Positions 39,025 to 46,828 of a stretch of 64,000 nucleotides of DNA are shown here, one piece after another. The stretch lies in contig NZ_FNYJ01000001.1 of assembly GCF_900108875.1 (NCBI RefSeq), forward strand, positions 1,729,387 through 1,793,386. Direction: 5' to 3'. A program made the translations under genes and the position numbers. The notes under the pieces are model-generated. The model saw only the letters and a program-made list of their open reading frames with translations, was not told the origin of the DNA and searched no databases. How positions within the stretch are numbered: the stretch's first letter is position 1; each line of letters opens with the position of its first letter. The stretch is from Pseudomonas sp. NFR16 (GTDB lineage: Bacteria > Pseudomonadota > Gammaproteobacteria > Pseudomonadales > Pseudomonadaceae).

Positions 39025-39714
39025 TCAACCCAGCAGGCGCGCCACGACGCGATCCGCCGTGTCCTGCAGACAGTCGGCGTAGCTGACGCCTGCCGATTTC
39101 AGGGGTTTGAGGTCATGATTGGCCGTCGGCAGCCAGTGCACTTCGATGCTGGATGACAGCTTATAGCCTTCGACCGCCTCGCGATTGCCCAGCGCATCGC
39201 GCTCGCCTTGGACGATCAGGGTCGGCGTGCGTAAATCGGCCAGATGAGCCACCCTCGGCTTTTCCGGTTTACCCGCCGCATAGAACGGATAGCCAAGGCA
39301 AATCAGCGCCTGCGCCTGAAGCTCATCGGCGACCAGGCTGGCCATGCGCCCACCCATGGATTTGCCCCCGATCGCCAGTCGTCCGCTGACCACCGGACGC
39401 ACCGCAGCGTAGACCTGATGCCAGCATTCCAGCAGTTTCGCCTGCGGGTTCGGCGGACGTCTTCCGCCATCAGCACGGCGTTGTGCCATGTAGGGAAATT
39501 CGAATCGCAACACGCCAACGCCTGAAGCGGCAAGCCGCGTGGCGATGTCATTCATGAACTCGCTGTCCATCGGCGCACCGGCGCCATGAGCGAGAATCAG
39601 GATCGCCAATTGTCCGTTCGAGCTATTCGACGGCGCCGTCCACAGCCATCCGTGCTGCCGGGCCAGATGCCCACATTGATCGGCGTCAGTGCTCGCCGGT
39701 TGACCTTTGCTCAT
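39025..39714 (-). CDS. Alpha/beta hydrolase of the KANSL3/Tex30 (dienelactone-hydrolase-like) family
   Basis: A 229-residue cytoplasmic hydrolase. The fold begins with LAILILAHGAGAPMDS, where HGAG is the oxyanion element (about 43-46). The nucleophile elbow is GKSMGG (about 118-123, Ser at 120). Later elements are TPTLIVQGERDALGN, with the acidic residue Asp, and LPTANHDLKP, with the catalytic His. The family is common and its substrates are mostly unknown. It converges on the hypothetical gene at 38551, only three bases apart. Confidence 0.85.
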   Translation of the reverse strand: MSKGQPASTDADQCGHLARQHGWLWTAPSNSSNGQLAILILAHGAGAPMDSEFMNDIATRLAASGVGVLRFEFPYMAQRRADGGRRPPNPQAKLLECWHQVYAAVRPVVSGRLAIGGKSMGGRMASLVADELQAQALICLGYPFYAAGKPEKPRVAHLADLRTPTLIVQGERDALGNREAVEGYKLSSSIEVHWLPTANHDLKPLKSAGVSYADCLQDTADRVVARLLG

Positions 39715-40647
39715 GCTTGCCTCTTCGGTTACGCCTTGTCAGTGGCAACGGTTGTATGCCGGTCATTATGCCGGGCAAAGCAGCTGCCGCGCGCGGGGAA
39801 ACGTGCAGGCCGGCCCTTGGCGCCTGAGCCGTCGTCGTGGACGTCACGCTGACAGACGCCCGAGTGACGCTCATGAAGATTGCCGGCGGAGACAGCCTGG
39901 GTTCAGCTCGGCGGTTCTACCCTGCCAGAGCACTTCGGACGAAAGCACCGGAAGGATGAGCGCCCCAACCCGCACGCAACCGGGCGGTTTCATTCTCGGA
40001 AACAGGCTTCGCTCCGGCATGGGTCGATCAACCGCGACGATCGCCGATGCCATCTGCCAGCTCGGGCCAAATTTTTTTGGGCGATGAAACGTGCAACCGT
40101 CGACGGCATTTTTTGTATACAACCCGAGGTGCAGAAACACTCTTGCAACGCACGGAAAGACTGCAAGAGGAACGTTTCAGCACTGTGTCGAATCATCGAG
40201 CGCCGCGTCTGCCGATGGACGCGGCGGTTCGATGCGATTGCGCGACCAAGTGTCGCACTCATCAATCGCGAGGCTTCCCACGCCAGCGTTTCGCGTCTAA
40301 GCTTGCGTCGCAGAGTGGTTCGGTAACAGCCGGCCACAGGCTTGGTAGAAGGATTGTGCACGGTACTCCAACCCGCTTGCAGACAGACAGCGCCGATCTG
40401 TTCGTCACCCGCCGGGTTGTATCCAATTCCCCCACTCACGCGCGCTGTCCCAATCGACCTGTCCCCGCACTTTCGGCCCACATAGGCAGAACCTTATTGA
40501 GCCAGTGCGTGGGCGTCTGTCTGAAAACCGCATCAGTCGTTTTCCGTTGACCTGACCCGCCGCTTGTGGCGTGGCAAAAGGTCTACGCTTACACGATGTT
40601 GCGGCCGTTACCACACTAATAAAATACCCAAACCGTGGAACCCTATA
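39715..40647. other. Long intergenic region before the cbb3 operon
   Basis: About 930 bases without a supportable gene. Several overlapping frames exist on both strands at 39880-40550, but none has a ribosome site or recognisable protein. The ccoN promoter must lie near its right end, where TTACACGATGTTGCGG and TAATAAAATACCC are seen. No TTGAT-N4-ATCAA Anr box was found, which fits a constitutive cbb3-1-type oxidase. Confidence 0.5.
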
Positions 40648-42090
40648 ATGAGCACAGCAATCAGTCCGACTGCTTATAACTATAAGGTGGTCCGCCAGTT
40701 CGCCATCATGACGGTGGTCTGGGGGATCGTTGGCATGGGGCTCGGCGTCTTCATTGCCTCGCAACTGGTCTGGCCTGACCTCAACTTCGGCCTGCCGTGG
40801 ACGACATTCGGACGCCTGCGCCCGCTGCACACTAACCTTGTGATCTTCGCCTTCGGCGGCTGCGCCCTGTTCGCCACTTCCTATTACGTCGTGCAACGCA
40901 CGTGTCAGACGCGGCTGATTTCCGACGGCATGGCGGCGTTTCACTTCTGGGGCTGGCAGGCGGTTATCGTCGGCGCCATCGTCACCTTGCCGATGGGCTA
41001 CACGACCACCAAGGAGTACGCCGAACTGGAATGGCCGATCGCGATCCTCCTGGCGGTTGTCTGGATCACCTACGCGGCGGTGTTCTTCGGCACCATCGTC
41101 AAGCGCAAAACCAAGCACATCTACGTCGGCAACTGGTTCTACGGCGCGTTCATCGTGGTGACCGCGATGCTGCACATCGTCAACCACATCTCGCTGCCGG
41201 TGAGCCTGTTCAAGTCGTATTCGGCCTACTCAGGCGCGACCGACGCGATGATTCAGTGGTGGTACGGGCACAACGCAGTAGGCTTTTTCCTCACGACCGG
41301 CTTTCTAGGGATGATGTATTACTTCGTTCCGAAACAGGCCGAACGTCCGATCTACTCGTATCGCCTGTCCATCGTGCACTTCTGGGCGCTGATCACCCTG
41401 TACATCTGGGCCGGTCCGCACCATCTGCACTACACCGCCCTGCCCGACTGGGCGCAGTCGCTGGGCATGGTCATGTCGATCATCCTGCTGGCGCCCAGCT
41501 GGGGCGGGATGATCAACGGCATGATGACCCTTTCCGGCGCCTGGCATAAATTGCGCACCGACCCGATCCTGCGTTTTCTGGTGGTGTCCCTGGCGTTCTA
41601 CGGGATGTCGACGTTCGAGGGGCCGATGATGGCCATCAAGACCGTCAACTCGCTTTCTCACTACACCGACTGGACCATTGGCCACGTTCACGCTGGCGCT
41701 CTGGGTTGGGTGGCGATGATCTCCATCGGCGCGGTGTACCACATGATTCCGAGAATTTTCGGACGCCCGCAGATGCACAGCATCGGCCTGATCAACACGC
41801 ATTTCTGGCTCGCCACCATCGGCACCGTGCTGTACATCGCCTCGATGTGGGTCAACGGCATCACCCAGGGCCTGATGTGGCGCGCCATCAACGATGACGG
41901 CACGCTGACGTACTCGTTCGTCGAAGCGCTGCAGGCCAGTCATCCGGGTTACATCGTGCGCGCCCTGGGCGGAGCGTTTTTCGCCAGCGGCATGCTGTTC
42001 ATGGCCTATAACGTGTACCGCACGGTCCGTGCGTCGAACGCCGAAGAAGCCGAAGCGGCTGCCCAAATCGCCGTCGTGGGAGCGCACTGA
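40648..42090 (+). CDS. ccoN: cbb3-type cytochrome c oxidase subunit I
   Basis: A 480-residue catalytic subunit with twelve transmembrane helices that reduces oxygen to water and pumps protons in the inner membrane. Key ligands are visible. The low-spin heme His is in [13 protein letters not shown]. The CuB histidines are in [13 protein letters not shown] and in AGPHHLHYT. The heme b3 and second low-spin heme histidines are in [11 protein letters not shown]. The ATG at 40648 gives [18 protein letters not shown], the usual start. The stop overlaps the ccoO start by one base. The absence of an Anr site upstream suggests the version used in normal aerobic growth. Confidence 0.97.
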   Translation: MSTAISPTAYNYKVVRQFAIMTVVWGIVGMGLGVFIASQLVWPDLNFGLPWTTFGRLRPLHTNLVIFAFGGCALFATSYYVVQRTCQTRLISDGMAAFHFWGWQAVIVGAIVTLPMGYTTTKEYAELEWPIAILLAVVWITYAAVFFGTIVKRKTKHIYVGNWFYGAFIVVTAMLHIVNHISLPVSLFKSYSAYSGATDAMIQWWYGHNAVGFFLTTGFLGMMYYFVPKQAERPIYSYRLSIVHFWALITLYIWAGPHHLHYTALPDWAQSLGMVMSIILLAPSWGGMINGMMTLSGAWHKLRTDPILRFLVVSLAFYGMSTFEGPMMAIKTVNSLSHYTDWTIGHVHAGALGWVAMISIGAVYHMIPRIFGRPQMHSIGLINTHFWLATIGTVLYIASMWVNGITQGLMWRAINDDGTLTYSFVEALQASHPGYIVRALGGAFFASGMLFMAYNVYRTVRASNAEEAEAAAQIAVVGAH

Positions 42091-42701
42091 TGATCAGACA
42101 CGAAACCCTCGAAAAGAACATCGGCCTGCTGTCGATCTTCATGGTCATCGCGGTGGCCGTGGGTGGCCTGACGCAGATCGTGCCGCTGTTTTTCCAGGAC
42201 GTCACCAACAAGCCCGTCGAAGGCATGAAGCCGCGTCCGGCCCTTGAGCTGGAAGGCCGCGACGTGTTCATCGCCAATGGCTGCGTAGGCTGTCATTCCC
42301 AGATGATCCGGCCGTTCCGGGCCGAAACCGAGCGCTACGGCCACTATTCGGTGGCGGGCGAAAGCGTCTGGGATCACCCGTTCCTGTGGGGCTCCAAACG
42401 TACCGGGCCCGACCTGGCCCGCGTCGGCGGGCGTTACTCGGATGACTGGCATCGTGCGCATTTGTATAACCCGCGCAACGTGGTGCCCGAGTCGATCATG
42501 CCGGCGTACCCGTTCCTGGTGGAAAACCGCCTCGACGGCAAGAACACCGGCAAGAAAATGGAGGTGATGCGCAGCCTCGGCGTGCCCTACACCGACGAGG
42601 ACATCGCCGGTGCCGCCGACGCCGTTCGCGGCAAGACCGAGATGGACGCATTGGTGGCCTATCTGCAAGGCCTGGGCACCCTCATCAAAAGCAAACGGTG
42701 A
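42090..42701 (+). CDS. ccoO: cbb3 oxidase subunit II, monoheme cytochrome c
   Basis: A 203-residue membrane-anchored cytochrome c. There is one N-terminal helix (about 10-32), then the heme c site Cys65-Val-Gly-Cys68-His69 in [15 protein letters not shown]. The periplasmic domain has SIMPAYPFL with the likely axial Met. It passes electrons from CcoP to CcoN. It is translationally coupled to ccoN. Confidence 0.97.
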   Translation: MIRHETLEKNIGLLSIFMVIAVAVGGLTQIVPLFFQDVTNKPVEGMKPRPALELEGRDVFIANGCVGCHSQMIRPFRAETERYGHYSVAGESVWDHPFLWGSKRTGPDLARVGGRYSDDWHRAHLYNPRNVVPESIMPAYPFLVENRLDGKNTGKKMEVMRSLGVPYTDEDIAGAADAVRGKTEMDALVAYLQGLGTLIKSKR

Positions 42702-42706
42702 TCACG

Positions 42707-42898
42707 ATGGATATCGGAATGATTCGAGGTCTTGGCACGATCGTGGTGATGGTGGCGTTCATCGGCCTTTCGCTGTGGGTGTTCAGCCCTCGCCGCAAGG
42801 CTGAGTTCGACGATGCGACCCTGCTGCCCTTTGCCGACGATCCCGAGGCGATCAAACAGCTCGAGCAGGCAAAGACCTCCAGGAGCCGCGCACAATGA
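42707..42898 (+). CDS. ccoQ: cbb3 oxidase small subunit
   Basis: A 63-residue protein with one transmembrane helix (about 8-27, [17 protein letters not shown]) and a charged tail, typical of CcoQ, which stabilises the oxidase. The ATG at 42707 gives [10 protein letters not shown]; a GTG at 42698 is in frame but overlaps ccoO. The stop overlaps the ccoP start by four bases. Confidence 0.93.
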   Translation: MDIGMIRGLGTIVVMVAFIGLSLWVFSPRRKAEFDDATLLPFADDPEAIKQLEQAKTSRSRAQ

Positions 42899-43878
42899 CT
42901 ACGTTCTGGGGCCTTTACGTCACCGTGCTGACGCTGGGCACGATCTTCTCCCTGAGCTGGTTGCTGCTGGCGACCCGCAAAGGTCAGCGCGCCGATACCA
43001 CCGACGAAACCGTCGGCCACTCCTTCGACGGCATCGAGGAATACGACAACCCGCTGCCCAAGTGGTGGTTCATGCTGTTCGTCGGCACCATCATTTTTGC
43101 CCTCGGCTACCTGGCGCTGTACCCGGGCCTGGGCAACTGGACGGGGTTGCTGCCGGGTTACGAATACGCCGACAACGACAAGCAGGTGACGTTCTCCGAC
43201 GGCAAGGCGGGCTGGACCGGTGTGCACGAGTGGGAGAAAGAGATGGCCCGGTCGGACGCCCGTTTCGGGCCGATTTTCGCCCGATTCGCCGCCATGCCGA
43301 TCGAAGACGTCGCCAAAGATTCACAAGCGCTGAAAATGGGTGGGCGCCTGTTCGCCTCCAATTGCTCGGTCTGCCACGGGTCCGACGCCAAAGGTGCCTA
43401 CGGCTTCCCGAACCTGACCGACGCCGACTGGCGCTGGGGTGGTGATCCGCAGACCATCAAGACCACCATCATGGGCGGGCGCCATGCCGTGATGCCCGCG
43501 TGGGGCGAAGTGGTCGGCGATCAAGGCGTGCGTGATGTCGCCGCCTTCATCCTGACCCGTCTTGATGGCCGCAAACTGCCGGACGATGCCAAGGCCGACG
43601 CTGCGGCGGGGCAGAAGATATTCGCTGCCAACTGCGTCGCCTGCCACGGCCCCGAAGGCAAAGGCACGCCGGCAATGGGCGCTCCGGATCTGACCCACCC
43701 GGCGGCCTTCATTTATGGCTCAAGCTTCGCGCAACTCCAGCAGACGATTCGCTACGGTCGTCAGGGCCAGATGCCGGCGCAGGAGTTGCTGCAGGGGAAC
43801 GACAAGGTGCATTTGCTGGCGGCGTATGTGTACAGCCTTTCGCATGGCGAGAAGAGCCAGGCGGATGGGCAGGAGTAG
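42895..43878 (+). CDS. ccoP: cbb3 oxidase subunit III, diheme cytochrome c
   Basis: A 327-residue subunit with two helices near the N-terminus (about 5-25 and 57-76). The periplasmic domain has two heme c sites: Cys157-Ser-Val-Cys160-His161 and Cys247-Val-Ala-Cys250-His251. It accepts electrons from soluble cytochromes c. The conserved [15 protein letters not shown] links the helices. It is the last gene of the operon, with a terminator 10 bases after the stop. Confidence 0.97.
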   Translation: MTTFWGLYVTVLTLGTIFSLSWLLLATRKGQRADTTDETVGHSFDGIEEYDNPLPKWWFMLFVGTIIFALGYLALYPGLGNWTGLLPGYEYADNDKQVTFSDGKAGWTGVHEWEKEMARSDARFGPIFARFAAMPIEDVAKDSQALKMGGRLFASNCSVCHGSDAKGAYGFPNLTDADWRWGGDPQTIKTTIMGGRHAVMPAWGEVVGDQGVRDVAAFILTRLDGRKLPDDAKADAAAGQKIFAANCVACHGPEGKGTPAMGAPDLTHPAAFIYGSSFAQLQQTIRYGRQGQMPAQELLQGNDKVHLLAAYVYSLSHGEKSQADGQE

Positions 43879-43888
43879 AAGAAACGGC

Positions 43889-43922
43889 GCCTCGCTGGCG
43901 GAAAATGGCGAGGCCCTCTTTT
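43889..43922 (+). terminator. Rho-independent terminator of the ccoNOQP operon
   Basis: GCCTCGC and GCGAGGC pair across a 12-base loop and are followed by CCTCTTTT. It separates the oxidase genes from the toxin-antitoxin pair. Confidence 0.8.
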
Positions 43923-43980
43923 CGTTACATATTGACTGTTGTGGGCGTGCTGCAGCGGGCATAGGATGCGCAACAACTGA

Positions 43981-43996
43981 GTAGCAACGTAACTAC
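43981..43996. promoter_or_regulatory. Candidate operator of the toxin-antitoxin pair
   Basis: GTAGCAACGTAACTAC is an imperfect palindrome of the form GTAG-NN-ACGT-NN-CTAC, 29 bases before the antitoxin start. Antitoxins of the Phd family normally bind such sites to repress their own operon. Confidence 0.55.
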
Positions 43997-44024
43997 ATTC
44001 ATATGCCAAGGAGTTGCCCATCCC

Positions 44025-44276
44025 ATGATCACGACGATAACCAGCCGGGAATTCAATCAAGACACCAGCGGAGCCAAAAAAGCCACCAAGGAGGGGCCCG
44101 TATTCATTACCGACCGAGGACGCCCGGCTCACGTGCTTCTGACTATCGAGGATTATCAAAAGCTAACCGGCGGGTCCGTCAGCATTATTGACATGCTGGC
44201 GATGCCTGGCACTGAAGACATTGATTTCGAGCCGCAACGTGCTGTTGTCACTCAACGCACGGTGGACTTTTCCTGA
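44025..44276 (+). CDS. Phd/YefM-family antitoxin
   Basis: An 83-residue antitoxin. The N-terminal DNA-binding Phd/YefM domain reads ITSREFNQDTSGAKKATKEGPVFITDRGRPAHVLLTIEDYQKL. The C-terminal tail (IDFEPQRAVVTQRTVDFS) is the extended stretch that would cover the toxin active site. AAGGAG lies 11 bases before the ATG. The toxin gene overlaps by one base. It is placed between ccoP and ccoG, which are normally neighbours. Confidence 0.92.
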   Translation: MITTITSREFNQDTSGAKKATKEGPVFITDRGRPAHVLLTIEDYQKLTGGSVSIIDMLAMPGTEDIDFEPQRAVVTQRTVDFS

Positions 44277-44722
44277 TGTACCTGCTCGACACGAACGTTG
44301 TTTCTGAATTGCGAAAGAATCACAGGGCAGCACCCAGCGTGATGAGATGGGCACGGCCAATCCCGGCCTCCAGCCTGTATTTGTCGTCCATCACAGTGCT
44401 TGAGCTTGAGACTGGCATCCTGCGGCTCGAACGTCACGATTCTGCGCAATCGAAGCTGCTCAGAACGTGGCTGGAGCATCATGTTTTACCTGCATTTGCG
44501 GGCCGAATCCTGCCTATCGATGCCGCTGTAGCGAGCAAATGTGCCCGATTGCACGTACCGGATCCTCGCAGCGAGTACGACGCATTGATCGCTGCCACGG
44601 CATTGGTACATGGCATGACGGTGGTCACACGCAATACCGCTGATTTTGCAGGCAGCGGGGTAACGCTGCTCAACCCGTGGATCAGCCAACTAAACGAGGA
44701 TCGCACTTCATACCGGGTATAG
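44276..44722 (+). CDS. PIN-domain toxin, VapC/FitB-like
   Basis: A 148-residue ribonuclease toxin. The PIN acidic residues are Asp5 (MYLLDTNVVSE), Glu43 (VLELETGIL), Asp102 (EYDALIAATAL) and Asp123 (RNTADF). These bind metal for cleavage of RNA. It is the partner of the Phd-type antitoxin directly upstream. All catalytic residues are present, so the toxin looks intact. Confidence 0.93.
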   Translation: MYLLDTNVVSELRKNHRAAPSVMRWARPIPASSLYLSSITVLELETGILRLERHDSAQSKLLRTWLEHHVLPAFAGRILPIDAAVASKCARLHVPDPRSEYDALIAATALVHGMTVVTRNTADFAGSGVTLLNPWISQLNEDRTSYRV

Positions 44723-44862
44723 CCCGAGCGAGGATCCCGTAAGCCACGCAAACCGGCCCATCGACTAAAATCAGAGGGGCGACAGGCGTGGCGAAACCGT
44801 GAATAACGACCCCGACCGGCACGCACTGGCCGGGGCAAATTCCCCCTTCGTGGGACGTTGCG

Positions 44863-46278
44863 ATGAGCGAACAAATACCGGTACACAACGTCACGCCGCC
44901 GGCCAGAAAAGACGGCGACACCGTCGATCTCTACGCTTCGCGGGAGAAGATCTACACCCGGGCTTTTTCCGGTCTGTTCCGCAACCTGCGAATCAGCGGC
45001 GGCATCGTCCTGTTCCTGCTTTATTTCGGCACCGTCTGGCTGGACTGGGGCGGCCACCAGGCGGTCTGGTGGAATCTGCCGGAACGCAAGTTCTACATCT
45101 TCGGCGCCACTTTCTGGCCGCAGGATTTCATCCTGTTGTCCGGCATTCTGATCGTCAGCGCATTCGGGCTGTTTTTCATCACCGTATTCGCGGGGCGCGT
45201 CTGGTGCGGCTACACCTGCCCGCAGAGCGTCTGGACATGGATTTTCATGTGGTGCGAGAAGGTCACCGAAGGCGATCGGAATCAGCGCATGAAGCTGGAC
45301 AAGTCGCCGATGAGCGCCAGCAAATTCACCCGCAAGCTGGCCAAGCACAGCCTGTGGCTGCTGATCGGGCTGCTCACCGGGCTGACCTTCGTCGGCTACT
45401 TCTCGCCGATCCGCGAACTGGTCGTCGACTTCATCACTGGTCAGGCTGATGGCTGGTCTTACTTCTGGGTCGGCTTCTTCACCCTTGCCACTTACGGCAA
45501 TGCCGGCTGGCTGCGCGAGCAGGTGTGCATTTACATGTGCCCTTATGCGCGCTTCCAGAGCGTGATGTTCGACAAGGACACGCTGATCGTTTCCTACGAC
45601 CCACGCCGCGGCGAGAAACGAGGCCCGCGAAAAAAAGAGTTGGATTACAAGGCACATGGCCTGGGCGATTGCATCGACTGCACCATGTGCGTACAAGTCT
45701 GCCCCACCGGCATCGACATCCGTGACGGCCTGCAGATCGAGTGCATCGGCTGCGCAGCCTGCATCGACGCCTGCGACACGATCATGGACAAGATGAACTA
45801 CCCGCGCGGGCTGATCAGTTACACCACCGAACACAACCTGTCCGGCCAGACCACGCACACCCTGCGGCCGCGTCTGATTGGTTATGCGGCGGTGCTGCTG
45901 GTGATGATCGGTGTGCTGACGGGTGCGTTCTTCATGCGCTCGCTGGTGGGTTTCGACGTCAGCAAGGACCGCGTTCTGTACCGTGAAAACGCCGAAGGGC
46001 GCATTGAAAACGTGTACAGCCTCAAGGTGATGAACAAGGATCAGGTCGATCACGTCTACGTGCTGGACGCCACGGGCCTTGCGGACCTGAAGCTGCAAGG
46101 GCGGCGCGAGATCAGGGTGCCGGCGGGTGAAATCGTCACCCTGCCGGTCGAGCTGTCGGTGGCGCCAGAACAACTGCCGTCGAGCACCAACGAGGTGAAA
46201 TTCATCCTGCGGGACGTCGAGCACAGCGGCAGCGAAATTCAGGCAAAAAGCCGTTTCATTGGTCCACAGGTGCGTTGA
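44863..46278 (+). CDS. ccoG: cbb3 oxidase accessory ferredoxin-like protein
   Basis: A 471-residue inner-membrane protein (FixG/RdxA). It has about five transmembrane helices and a double ferredoxin domain: CIDCTMCVQVCPTGIDIRDG and IECIGCAACIDACD hold two [4Fe-4S] clusters. CcoG reduces cupric copper for assembly of the oxidase copper site. A C-terminal periplasmic Ig-like domain (about 360-471) is present. An additional Cys-rich loop CGYTCPQSVWTW sits between helices. It starts the ccoGHIS group. Confidence 0.95.
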   Translation: MSEQIPVHNVTPPARKDGDTVDLYASREKIYTRAFSGLFRNLRISGGIVLFLLYFGTVWLDWGGHQAVWWNLPERKFYIFGATFWPQDFILLSGILIVSAFGLFFITVFAGRVWCGYTCPQSVWTWIFMWCEKVTEGDRNQRMKLDKSPMSASKFTRKLAKHSLWLLIGLLTGLTFVGYFSPIRELVVDFITGQADGWSYFWVGFFTLATYGNAGWLREQVCIYMCPYARFQSVMFDKDTLIVSYDPRRGEKRGPRKKELDYKAHGLGDCIDCTMCVQVCPTGIDIRDGLQIECIGCAACIDACDTIMDKMNYPRGLISYTTEHNLSGQTTHTLRPRLIGYAAVLLVMIGVLTGAFFMRSLVGFDVSKDRVLYRENAEGRIENVYSLKVMNKDQVDHVYVLDATGLADLKLQGRREIRVPAGEIVTLPVELSVAPEQLPSSTNEVKFILRDVEHSGSEIQAKSRFIGPQVR

Positions 46279-46290
46279 GAGAAGTCATCA

Positions 46291-46824
46291 ATGAGCGTCA
46301 CAACCGCTGCAAGTCCCTGGTACCGGCATCTGTGGCCATGGATCATCATCGCCATCCTCGCCTGCTCGGTCACGCTGACCCTGTCCATGGTGACGATTGC
46401 CGTCAATCACCCGGACAACCTGGTGAACGACAACTATTACGAGGCCGGCAAAGGCATCAACCGTTCGCTGGATCGCGAATGGCTCGCGCAGACGCTGAAG
46501 CTGCGCGCCACGATCCAGCTGGACGCGCTGACCGGTGAGGTCGATGTGCGGCTCAACGGTGACAGTCAGCCGGAAACCATGGTGCTCAACCTGATTTCGC
46601 CGACGCAGCCGGAGAAGGATCGCAAGGTCGTTCTGGCGCGCAACCCTGCGCAACCCGGGCGTTACGTCGGGCAACTGAGCGACCGGGTTGAAGGCCGGCG
46701 TTTCGTCGAATTGCTGGGCGTGGACAACGCTCGGACCTGGCGCCTGTTCGAAGAGGAGCTCATTGCCCGCGACAAAGCGCTGGTGCTGGGCGACGAGCCG
46801 CTTCAGGGCGCGGAAAAGAAGTGA
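46291..46824 (+). CDS. ccoH: FixH-family cbb3 assembly protein
   Basis: A 177-residue protein with one N-terminal transmembrane helix (about 12-35) and a periplasmic FixH domain. HPDNLVNDNYYEAGKGINRSL is the family signature. It is needed for stable assembly of the cbb3 oxidase and works with the copper ATPase encoded next. It starts 12 bases after ccoG. Confidence 0.92.
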   Translation: MSVTTAASPWYRHLWPWIIIAILACSVTLTLSMVTIAVNHPDNLVNDNYYEAGKGINRSLDREWLAQTLKLRATIQLDALTGEVDVRLNGDSQPETMVLNLISPTQPEKDRKVVLARNPAQPGRYVGQLSDRVEGRRFVELLGVDNARTWRLFEEELIARDKALVLGDEPLQGAEKK

Positions 46825-46828
46825 CGAC

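Noticed and set aside
39880-40550. Several overlapping frames of 120-170 codons upstream of ccoN
   Set aside because: They lie on both strands, lack ribosome sites and have no protein-like motif, so they are most likely chance frames.
43981-43996. Reading the palindrome before the antitoxin as an Anr box
   Set aside because: It lacks the TTGAT and ATCAA half sites. GTAG-N8-CTAC around ACGT fits a toxin-antitoxin autoregulatory site better.
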